From Actinomycetes bacterium (GTDB lineage: Bacteria > Actinomycetota > Acidimicrobiia > Acidimicrobiales > SZUA-35): a stretch of 20,679 nt of DNA. Position 1 is the first letter of the stretch. Every line of letters begins with the position of its first letter. This document shows positions 14,182-20,070 of the stretch, in pieces. Below the pieces are notes generated by a model. The model searched no databases. It was given only the letters and a program-made list of their open reading frames with translations, and had not been told where the DNA came from. The stretch covers positions 1 through 20,679 of the forward strand of contig JAAETV010000292.1 of assembly GCA_024227975.1 (NCBI GenBank), in the 5' to 3' direction. Both the position numbers and the translations under genes were made by a program.

Positions 14182-14709
14182 TCAGGAGGTGGCGTCATCG
14201 GGTGCTTCGGTCACGGCCTCGCCTGCCTCGTCGATGGCAGGAGGGATGCGTCCATCGAGCATGGGCAGGTCGGCCAGATCCCTCTCGGCAATGACGGGGT
14301 CCTCGAGATGAATCGCCCCCATCACCTGGAGGTATGCCGAGTGGGCCTTGATCACGGCCACGATGGTCTCACGCGAGACATCGAGCCCGACGACGTCGGC
14401 TCGTTCGACGAGGTAGTCAACCGAGTCCAATTCCTCGAACAAGACGGGGCCGTCACCCTCGGTCTCAGGGGCCCAATGGTAGAACTGGACCCACTCCAGG
14501 TGGAGTCGTAGGAGACGCCGCAGCTCGTCATAGGTCAGAACCGAGGTGACCTCGACCGGAAGGGCCTCAGCACAGAACTCGATGCCCTCCTCGGCATCGA
14601 TCACGATCTGGTCCGGCATCTCGGCCGTCTTGCCAACAGCCCAGCCAACGAAGACCAGGGCCACGATCACCACGATCAAGGTCGCCGCTGCAACTAGTAA
14701 CAACTCCAC
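14182..14709 (-). CDS. Hypothetical protein with N-terminal membrane anchor
   Basis: The 175-aa product starts with one hydrophobic helix (LLLVAAATLIVVIVALVFVGWAVG), followed by a soluble, strongly acidic region: VIDAEEGIEFCAEALPVEVTSVLTYDELRRLLRLHLEWVQFY, then a helical segment with DVVGLDVSRETIVAVIKAHSAY and an acidic tail. The soluble part should face the cytoplasm (positive residue K after the helix). I recognise no family with confidence. GTG 14709 is chosen because TACCTT ends exactly 6 nt before it, as at two other starts here; an in-frame ATG at 14766 would add 19 polar residues before the helix and has no ribosome binding site. Confidence 0.72.
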   Translation of the reverse strand: MELLLVAAATLIVVIVALVFVGWAVGKTAEMPDQIVIDAEEGIEFCAEALPVEVTSVLTYDELRRLLRLHLEWVQFYHWAPETEGDGPVLFEELDSVDYLVERADVVGLDVSRETIVAVIKAHSAYLQVMGAIHLEDPVIAERDLADLPMLDGRIPPAIDEAGEAVTEAPDDATS

Positions 14710-14729
14710 CCCACCAAGGTAGTGGGGTG
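14707..14729. repeat. 8-bp inverted repeat flanking the -10 box/start of the hypothetical gene
   Basis: CACCCCAC and GTGGGGTG are perfect reverse complements separated by 7 nt (CAAGGTA on the plus strand). The repeat covers the candidate -10 box and the GTG start of the gene ending at 14182. Confidence 0.6.
14716..14721 (-). promoter_or_regulatory. Candidate -10 box TACCTT for the membrane-anchored hypothetical
   Basis: TACCTT (minus strand) matches TANNNT and ends 6 nt before the GTG at 14709, giving a leaderless transcript. The box lies in the loop of an 8-bp inverted repeat, CACCCCAC (14707-14714) and GTGGGGTG (14722-14729), so the same bases could be an operator or a hairpin. Confidence 0.4.
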
Positions 14730-14802
14730 AGCCCCAGCGCGAACCGGCGGCTCGATCCCGACCCATTCAGATCAGATCGAACCGCCGGAAGCGTAGGTCT
14801 AC

Positions 14803-14881
14803 CGAATCGTCCTTACAGGCCTGATTCGGCGAATCGTCCCTACAGGCCTGATTCGGCGAATCGTCCCTACAGGCCGATTCG
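14803..14881. repeat. 27-nt tandem repeat, three copies, over the acyl-CoA dehydrogenase stop
   Basis: Copies are at 14803-14829, 14830-14856 and 14857 to about 14881, each starting CGAATCGTCC. Copies 1 and 2 differ at one base (CTTAC versus CCTAC). The third lacks two bases (CAGGCCGATTCG instead of CAGGCCTGATTCG) and contains the last codons and TAG stop (14867-14869) of the dehydrogenase. Each junction makes the near-perfect palindrome GATTCGGCGAATC. The repeat probably arose by duplication of the gene's 3' end. Confidence 0.9.
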
Positions 14882-15979
14882 TTGGGCTAGTTGTTCGCGG
14901 TGGTAGGCGGGGTCACCGAACAGCAGCTCGGAGCTCTTGGCCCGCTTGAAGTAGAGGTGAGCCGGATGCTCCCAGGTGAAGCCAATACCACCGTGGATCT
15001 GGATGTTCTCCGCTGCGGCGTGGAAGTAGGCCTCTGAGCAGTAGGCCTTGGCCAACGAGGCAACCGAAGGAAGCTCGTCATTGAGCTCAGCAGCGCACCA
15101 CAGTCCGTAGTACGCAGCCGACTTGGCCGACTCGACCTCGAGCAACATGTCGGCGCACTTGTGCTTGATGGCCTGGAAAGAGCCGATGGGACGGCCGAAC
15201 TGGACCCGGTCCTTGGCGTACTGGACAGCCATGTCCAGTACGAACTGGGCCCCACCGACCTGCTCGGCGGCCAAAGCGATGGCCCCCAGGTCGAGCACGG
15301 TGTTCATGGTGGCCCAGCCAGCGCCTTCGGCCCCGATGAGGGTGGCCGGTGTGTTATCGAAAGTGAGCTTGGCCTGCTTGCGGGTCTGGTCCATGGTGCT
15401 GAGCGATTCACGGGTCAGCCCGCTGGCGTCGCCGGCGACGGTGAAGAGGCTCACGCCACCGGCGGTGCGAGCGGCGACCACGATCAGGCTGGCCGTATTG
15501 CCGTCAATAACGAACGACTTCACGCCCGACAGGGTGTAGGAGTCACCCGAACCCGACGCTTCCATGGTGACGCCGGACTCGTCCCACTTGCCGTTCTCTT
15601 CGGTGAAGGCGAGGGCGGCGATCGTCTCGCCCGAGGCGATACCGGGGAGGTGGGCGGCTTGGGCTGCATCGTCGCCGGAGTGGATGATGGCCTGGGAGGC
15701 CAGGAGGCCGGAGAAGAACGGGGCGCAGAGCAGAGCCCGGCCCATCTCTTCTAGCACCACTCCGAGCTCGACGAAGGAGAAGCCCTGACCTCCGTGTTCC
15801 TCGGGTATGACCAGGCTCTGGAGGCCGAGCTGCCCGGCCATCTGCGACCAGACAGCCTCGTCATAGCCGTCGTCGGTCTCCATCTGCTCACGGACCGCGG
15901 CTTCGGACGACTTGTCTTCCAGGAACGACCGCACAAACTGGCGCAGTTGCTCTTGTTCTTCGGTGAAAGCGAAGTTCAT
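14867..15979 (-). CDS. Acyl-CoA dehydrogenase
   Basis: FAD-dependent enzyme that introduces the alpha-beta double bond in acyl-CoA thioesters; 370 aa, normal length. Visible are the N-terminal FTEEQEQLRQFVRSFLE, an IPEEHGGQGFSFVELGVVLEEMGRAL segment, the middle domain (ALAFTEENGKW, SGVKSFVIDG), the RVQFGRPIGSFQAIKHKCADM motif, and HGGIGFTWEHPAHLYFKRA near the C-terminus, where E337 occupies the position of the catalytic base. The GGIGFTWEH form resembles FadE enzymes of steroid side-chain and branched acyl-CoA catabolism, some of which need a second subunit; no partner lies next to it. ATG at 15979 has GAGGAG (15983-15988) 3 nt upstream. The stop lies within a 27-nt tandem repeat. Confidence 0.92.
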   Translation of the reverse strand: MNFAFTEEQEQLRQFVRSFLEDKSSEAAVREQMETDDGYDEAVWSQMAGQLGLQSLVIPEEHGGQGFSFVELGVVLEEMGRALLCAPFFSGLLASQAIIHSGDDAAQAAHLPGIASGETIAALAFTEENGKWDESGVTMEASGSGDSYTLSGVKSFVIDGNTASLIVVAARTAGGVSLFTVAGDASGLTRESLSTMDQTRKQAKLTFDNTPATLIGAEGAGWATMNTVLDLGAIALAAEQVGGAQFVLDMAVQYAKDRVQFGRPIGSFQAIKHKCADMLLEVESAKSAAYYGLWCAAELNDELPSVASLAKAYCSEAYFHAAAENIQIHGGIGFTWEHPAHLYFKRAKSSELLFGDPAYHREQLAQRIGL

Positions 15980-16058
15980 GGACTCCTCGATTGGATCGGG
16001 GTTCTAGTTACCGGCGTCACCGTAGGCCTATCCGGGCCAGGCTTCAACTCAGGATGTG

Positions 16059-16064
16059 TACACT
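16059..16064 (+). promoter_or_regulatory. Candidate -10 box TACACT for the toxin-antitoxin operon
   Basis: TACACT matches TANNNT and ends 8 nt before the antitoxin ATG at 16073. It lies within TGTACACTTGTGCTACA (16056-16072), an imperfect dyad with TGTA/TACA ends that could be the antitoxin's own operator. There is no Shine-Dalgarno before the ATG. Confidence 0.4.
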
Positions 16065-16072
16065 TGTGCTAC

Positions 16073-16414
16073 ATGAACAGCACCTCTGTACCTGGAAACG
16101 GATCCGAGCCGATGCCCCTCTCCCCCATCGGGGTCAGGGAGCTACGTAACCAGGTAGCTGCCGTGGTGCGGCGAGCCGGGGCCGGCGAGCGGATGGTGGT
16201 CACCGTCGACGGCCGACCAGTAGCCCAGCTCGGCCCCCTGAGCCCCGACGACGGGCAAGTCACCCTCTGGGACCTGGCCGCCGGCGGCCTGATCGAGCCA
16301 CCACGACGGTCGGGGCGCCACCCCTCTGATCGCCACCCTCCAGACCCCGCTCCCATCCCAGTACCAGCCGACGCCTCGGCCGACCGCCTCCTCGAGGCGG
16401 CGCGGGGCCGATGA
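16073..16414 (+). CDS. Phd/YefM-type antitoxin (VapB-like)
   Basis: The 113-residue antitoxin of a type II toxin-antitoxin pair. The DNA-binding Phd/YefM core is at about residues 19-60 (IGVRELRNQVAAVVRRAGAG, then MVVTVDGRPVAQLGPL). The C-terminal tail, rich in Pro, Arg and Asp (from about residue 80), is presumably the disordered toxin-binding part. The ATG at 16073 is preferred for its -10 spacing; the ATG at 16112 would leave the core intact and is an alternative. The long in-frame extension upstream to 15794 lies over the dehydrogenase gene and is not used. Its end overlaps the toxin start by 4 nt (ATGA), so they are translationally coupled. Confidence 0.88.
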   Translation: MNSTSVPGNGSEPMPLSPIGVRELRNQVAAVVRRAGAGERMVVTVDGRPVAQLGPLSPDDGQVTLWDLAAGGLIEPPRRSGRHPSDRHPPDPAPIPVPADASADRLLEAARGR

Positions 16415-16827
16415 CGGTCCTGGCCCTCGACAGCTCGGCCCTGTTGCGCCGCTACGTCGGCGACCGCCAGCGGCCCCTGGTAATGACGGCAATGAGCGAG
16501 GCCGAGCACTGGGTCGCCTGTGCGCTGGCCCGCAGCGAGGTCATGCTGGCCCTCCACCAGACGGCAACCGATCCAGAGAGTCAGCGTCAGGCTTGGGCCT
16601 CGGTTCGCGACGACTGGGAGGCGATGTGGGAGATCCCGGTCGATGGTCGATGCCTGGCTCAGGCCACCGAGATCGGGGCCCGCTACGGCATCGCTCTCAC
16701 CCCCGCCCTTCACCTGGCCGCCATCGACCGGCTCCCCCGGCCGGTCCGATTCATCACCTTCGACCGGCGGCAGATCCCGGCCGCCACCGATCTAGGATTC
16801 GAGGTACTCAGCCCCCGGGCTGGCTGA
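16411..16827 (+). CDS. PIN-domain toxin (VapC-like ribonuclease)
   Basis: A 138-aa PIN-domain protein, the toxin partner of the gene upstream; such toxins cut tRNA or rRNA using an acidic Mg site. D7 (LALDSSALLRRY), E43 (ARSEVMLAL) and D118 (FITFDRRQ) are present. The usual D-A-x-H-L-A motif reads TPALHLAAID, so the third conserved Asp is Pro98; D106 a little downstream might compensate. The C-terminus DLGFEVLSP is typical. It starts within the antitoxin stop (ATGA) and ends 29 nt before the convergent M23 peptidase gene. Confidence 0.88.
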   Translation: MTVLALDSSALLRRYVGDRQRPLVMTAMSEAEHWVACALARSEVMLALHQTATDPESQRQAWASVRDDWEAMWEIPVDGRCLAQATEIGARYGIALTPALHLAAIDRLPRPVRFITFDRRQIPAATDLGFEVLSPRAG

Positions 16828-16851
16828 AGGGACGGACTGCGAAGCTAGCCC
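16817..16851. terminator. Possible hairpin between vapC-like gene and M23 gene
   Basis: GGGCTGGCT (16817-16825) can pair with AGCTAGCCC (16843-16851) over 9 positions with one G-U pair and a 17-nt loop. It overlaps the toxin stop codon and lies 5 nt from the convergent peptidase stop. There is no T tract, so it is a weak terminator candidate. Confidence 0.25.
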
Positions 16852-16856
16852 TCCAT

Positions 16857-18233
16857 TCAACTGTCAACGGCTGCGACGATGTCGACTATCTCGCCCCCTC
16901 GATTCAGATGGCTGACCCACTCTTCGAGCTCGGAATCGGTGGGGAGCCGATCGAGGGCGGCCCGGTAGGCCTGGATCACTTCCAGTGAGTGCCAGGTCTG
17001 GCTCTTCAATGTGTATGAGCCGACGAAGTAGGCGGCCATGCTGGCCCGGTCTCGACCGCCCGCCAACTGCTTCAGCCAGTAGGCACGAACTCGGGTGCTG
17101 GGCTGACGGCCCCGGGCATTCACATAGATGAGCTCCAGATAGGCCTCATCGCTCAGCGATCCATGCCGCTCGGCGAACCGGGGACCGGCCAGCAGCTCAG
17201 CCACCATGGCCTCCGCGTCATAGCCCGAGGCGACGAGGCCGATACCGGCCCGGATCTCTGCTAGATCGGGGCGTCGCCCTAGCGCCACCAGATAGGCCCG
17301 CAGCACGGTGCCAGCCTGATGTCGCCGGACGGGGGCCATGGTCAGGTCAGCAATCAGGTCCGAACGATCGGCGAATCCGATGTCGAAGCGATCGGTCCAG
17401 GCGAACAACTCAGCATCCGTCGGCTGGCGCTTGAGCAGGGCCCGGTACCAGGCGGAGACCAGGGGAACGTACTCAGCCCGACCATCGGCTGAGGAGGCCA
17501 GGGTCGAGGTAGCGATCACTCGGCCCGCGTCCTGGGCAGCACGAACGTAGGGGGTGGGGTTGACGGCGCCAATCCCAGGCTCATGGACCTCGAAGTGGAG
17601 GTGGGCTGGGGTCCGCTCGGCGTTGCCCGAGTCACCGAGATAGCCGATTATGTCGCCAGCCTCGACCCGATCCCCGATGCGGAGACGGTTGGGGATGATC
17701 CAGCCCTGAGGGTTCGCCCCGTCATCGGTCCCAGGTGAGTCATTGTTCAGATGGAGGTAGATGTAGCGCCATCCGTCGTCGTCTTCGATAATGACCTTGT
17801 TGCCGGCCGAGGTGAGAGCGGTGCGACGGGTCGAGATGATGATGCCGTCGGTGACTGCCACCAGGGGTGCGAGCTTGGTACCGAAGATGTCGACTCCCTT
17901 GTGGCTGCGGTAGCAGCGGTAGCCCCGGCATGCTCCCCAGGTGTCGCTGTAGGTGACGGGGCCGACGATGGGGAACACGAGCTGATCCACAGCTGTCGTC
18001 GGCTCAGGCTCGGGCTGGACCGGTGTGTCCACCGGCTCCGAGGGGATGCCCTCGGCCGGTTGCTGGTCGGCTGTCTGGCCCTCGCCAGGTTGAGGGTCGG
18101 CTGGCTGCCCATCGCCAGGGGGATCCTCTGCACCCGCCGGCATAGCAAGAACGGCCGAGAACGTGATCATGGCCAGGATGGCAGTCAGGAGTCGACCGAG
18201 AAGGCGAAAACGGGAGTCTGAGAAGGCAAGCAT
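16857..18233 (-). CDS. Secreted M23 peptidase with C-terminal DUF4214-like repeats
   Basis: A 458-aa exported protein. The signal peptide is at residues 1-36 (basic FRLLGRLL, hydrophobic LTAILAMITFSAVLA, likely cleavage after PAGA). A Pro/Gln/Glu-rich linker (37-80) follows. The M23/LytM domain carries the zinc ligands H111 and D115 (SHKGVDIFG) and HLHFE with H211 and H213; these enzymes cut peptidoglycan cross-bridges. From about residue 255, three repeats of the form YRALLKRQPTDAEL / YLVALGRRPDLAEI / YRAALDRLPTDSEL resemble DUF4214-type helical units often found in actinobacterial surface proteins. ATG 18233 fits the signal peptide; the frame extends upstream to a TTG at 18314 with unsuited sequence. 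All zinc ligands are intact, so it is likely active in cell-wall remodelling. Confidence 0.88.
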   Translation of the reverse strand: MLAFSDSRFRLLGRLLTAILAMITFSAVLAMPAGAEDPPGDGQPADPQPGEGQTADQQPAEGIPSEPVDTPVQPEPEPTTAVDQLVFPIVGPVTYSDTWGACRGYRCYRSHKGVDIFGTKLAPLVAVTDGIIISTRRTALTSAGNKVIIEDDDGWRYIYLHLNNDSPGTDDGANPQGWIIPNRLRIGDRVEAGDIIGYLGDSGNAERTPAHLHFEVHEPGIGAVNPTPYVRAAQDAGRVIATSTLASSADGRAEYVPLVSAWYRALLKRQPTDAELFAWTDRFDIGFADRSDLIADLTMAPVRRHQAGTVLRAYLVALGRRPDLAEIRAGIGLVASGYDAEAMVAELLAGPRFAERHGSLSDEAYLELIYVNARGRQPSTRVRAYWLKQLAGGRDRASMAAYFVGSYTLKSQTWHSLEVIQAYRAALDRLPTDSELEEWVSHLNRGGEIVDIVAAVDS

Positions 18234-18399
18234 CGCGAAACCAAGCGTCTTGTCAACTCCGCTCGCCGGGTTGCAGGCTACGTCCGGTTGGGCGCAGACA
18301 CAAATCTCGCTCAAACAACCACGAAGAGTGGCATCGGCCTACCCGACGCACTCTGGGCCTACAGGCCAGTGAGATCGCCTGACCCCGATCTCCTGACCC

Positions 18400-18418
18400 C
18401 CGCCACCCCGGTTGGCGG
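18400..18418 (-). terminator. Hairpin just after the PNPOx-fold gene
   Basis: CCGCCA (18400-18405) and TGGCGG (18413-18418) form a perfect 6-bp stem with a 7-nt loop, starting 4 nt past the stop at 18422. No T tract follows on the minus strand, so termination is possible but not assured. Confidence 0.35.
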
Positions 18419-18421
18419 AGC

Positions 18422-18835
18422 TCAACCCAGGACTTCGGTACGCCAGCGCTCGGGAGTGAGGCTGACGAGAGCCTCATCATGGCCGGGGAAGGCGTCAGCG
18501 TAGCGAGCTCCCCCCTCGTCACCGAGGTAGCGGGACGCGATACCGACCAACACATCATGGCGTTCGGCGTTGCTCAAGACCCGGAGGCTGACGGGGCCCT
18601 CGACGGTGACGTAGCGGTAGGGCAGGCTCTCGTCTTGGACGCACAAGGTGGCTCGACCGCTGACTCGAAGGAGCTTGGCCTTGACCGAGCTATTGGCCAT
18701 GGCAATCTCGAACAGCCCACTGTCGGTGCGCCTGTACCAGATGGGCGCACATAGGGGTCCCTTGCCGTCTCGCTCGATGGCGAGCACCGCTATGCGTCGC
18801 TCGGCCAGGAATTGGTCCCGCTCTTCGTCGTTCAT
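18422..18835 (-). CDS. Pyridoxamine 5'-phosphate oxidase-fold flavin/F420-binding protein
   Basis: A 137-aa split-barrel protein of the PNPOx-like superfamily: FLAERRIAVLAIERDGKGPL, CAPIWYRRTDSGLFEIAMA, NSSVKAKLLRVSGRATLCVQ, PYRYVTVEGPVSL, then a C-terminal helix region (RYLGDEGGARYADAF). In Actinobacteria this group includes FMN-, F420- and haem-binding members, and the cofactor cannot be told from motifs alone. It is unlikely to be PdxH itself, as the PdxH C-terminal signature is absent. The ATG at 18835 follows GAGGGTGG (18841-18848) by 5 nt. It is divergent from the FAD oxidoreductase with 77 nt between starts. Confidence 0.82.
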   Translation of the reverse strand: MNDEERDQFLAERRIAVLAIERDGKGPLCAPIWYRRTDSGLFEIAMANSSVKAKLLRVSGRATLCVQDESLPYRYVTVEGPVSLRVLSNAERHDVLVGIASRYLGDEGGARYADAFPGHDEALVSLTPERWRTEVLG

Positions 18836-18900
18836 CAGTGCCACCCTCGGCAACCTAGCCGGCCGTCGACGGTGGCCTCCAGCTCGCGGCGCCGACCATA

Positions 18901-18906
18901 TAGGTT
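18901..18906 (+). promoter_or_regulatory. Candidate -10 box TAGGTT, leaderless start of the FAD oxidoreductase
   Basis: TAGGTT matches TANNNT and ends 6 nt before the ATG at 18913, so transcription would begin at or next to the A of the start codon. The G-run between them is too close to the ATG to act as a ribosome binding site. Confidence 0.5.
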
Positions 18907-18912
18907 TGGGGG

Positions 18913-20061
18913 ATGACACAGACCAAGGTCGTCGTGATCGGGGGTGGTATTGCCGGCGTGAGCGCGGCCTATGCCCTGAGCCAGCATCGGTCCCAACCAT
19001 CAGTGACCCTGATCGAAGCCGAAGCCCAGCTGGCCCATCACACCACGGGACGTTCGGCGGCCCAGTTCATCGAGAACTACGGAACGATGCCGACGAGAGT
19101 CCTGACCAAGGCCAGCCTGCCCTTCTTCACCGAACCACCAGAGGGCCTGACCGATGGTGCCCTGCTCCAACCCCGGGGCTTGCTGACCGTAGCCCGACCT
19201 GAGCAGACCGATCACTTCGAACAGGTATTGGCCGAGGGACAAGCCCAGAATCCCTCCATCACCGAGATCTCCCCCGACGAGGCGGTGGCTCTGTTCCCCC
19301 TCCTCCGGCCGGAGCTGGTGGCCCGGGCCTTACTCGAGCCCGATTCGGCCGATATCGACGTCGCTGGGCTGCACCAGGCCTTCGTTCGAGGCCTGGCCCG
19401 AGCCGGAGGCGCGATCGACACCTCCCAGCGAGCGGTGGGCCTGGCGCGGGTCGACCAGGGCTGGGACATCACCACCGCCGACACCACCCTGGGGGCTGAC
19501 ATCATCGTCAATGCGGCCGGGGCCTGGGGCGACGAGGTCGGGGCCATGGCTGGCTTGCGCCCCCTCGGCCTGCGACCTTTGCGTCGCACCGCCTTCATGG
19601 TCCCAGCGCCTGTCCCCGGTGACCCCCACGAACCGCTGGTGGCCGACATCGAGCATCACTGGTACACCAAGCGCGACGGTGAGCAGTATTTGTGCTCACC
19701 GGCCGACGAGACCCTGTCGGAACCGTGCGATGCCAAACCAGAAGAGATCGACATCGCCCTTGCCATCGATCTCATCAACGCTGCCACCTCGCTCGGCATC
19801 CGGACCGTGCGTTCCAGCTGGGCCGGGCTGCGAACCTTCAGCCCCGACGACACCATGGTCCTCGGTCCCGACCCCGAAGACCCAAGCTTCGTCTGGTGTG
19901 TCGGCCAAGGTGGGGTCGGCATCCAGACCTCACCGGCAACAGGCTTCCTGGTGGCCGACCTCACCCTCGACGGCAGGCCAGGGCCGACGTTCGATCACAG
20001 CGATATCGATGTCGAGGCTTTCGACGCCGGACGATTTTCGAGCCCCCGGCAGCCCAACTAG
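18913..20061 (+). CDS. FAD-dependent oxidoreductase, D-arginine/D-amino acid dehydrogenase-like (DAO family)
   Basis: A 382-aa protein closely resembling Pseudomonas D-arginine dehydrogenase (DauA), which oxidises D-amino acids to imino acids. Matching blocks are the FAD motif VVVIGGGIAGVSAAYAL (7-23), HTTGRSAAQFIENYGT (43-58), LTKASLPFF, ADIDVAGLHQAFVRGLA, IVNAAGAWGDEVGAMAGLRPLGL, SSWAGLRTFSPDD and GQGGVGIQTSPATG. Compared from memory with DauA, the lid Ser and Tyr are kept (S48, Y56) while the active-site His is Gln51, so the substrate may differ. There is no dauB-like gene next to it. Leaderless start from TAGGTT at 18901-18906. Its stop codon lies in the -10 box of the next gene. Confidence 0.87.
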   Translation: MTQTKVVVIGGGIAGVSAAYALSQHRSQPSVTLIEAEAQLAHHTTGRSAAQFIENYGTMPTRVLTKASLPFFTEPPEGLTDGALLQPRGLLTVARPEQTDHFEQVLAEGQAQNPSITEISPDEAVALFPLLRPELVARALLEPDSADIDVAGLHQAFVRGLARAGGAIDTSQRAVGLARVDQGWDITTADTTLGADIIVNAAGAWGDEVGAMAGLRPLGLRPLRRTAFMVPAPVPGDPHEPLVADIEHHWYTKRDGEQYLCSPADETLSEPCDAKPEEIDIALAIDLINAATSLGIRTVRSSWAGLRTFSPDDTMVLGPDPEDPSFVWCVGQGGVGIQTSPATGFLVADLTLDGRPGPTFDHSDIDVEAFDAGRFSSPRQPN

Positions 20062-20064
20062 CGT
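20059..20064 (+). promoter_or_regulatory. Candidate -10 box TAGCGT overlapping the oxidoreductase stop codon
   Basis: TAGCGT fits TANNNT; its first three bases are the TAG stop (20059-20061) of the preceding gene, and it ends 6 nt before the ATG at 20071. The next gene would thus have its own leaderless transcript rather than depending on the upstream operon. There is no Shine-Dalgarno before 20071. Confidence 0.45.
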
Positions 20065-20070
20065 TGCGCC

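Noticed and set aside
14767..14881. CRISPR-like array
   Set aside because: The 27-nt units are contiguous with no spacers and derive from the end of the neighbouring gene.
15794..16072. 93-codon upstream extension of the antitoxin frame
   Set aside because: It lies opposite the start of the acyl-CoA dehydrogenase and has no antitoxin-like sequence; the -10 box and ATG at 16073 fit better.
18251..18256. Perfect TTGACA (minus strand) before the M23 gene as a -35 box
   Set aside because: No TANNNT or TATAAT-like sequence lies 16-19 nt further on; a -10 there would fall inside the signal peptide codons.
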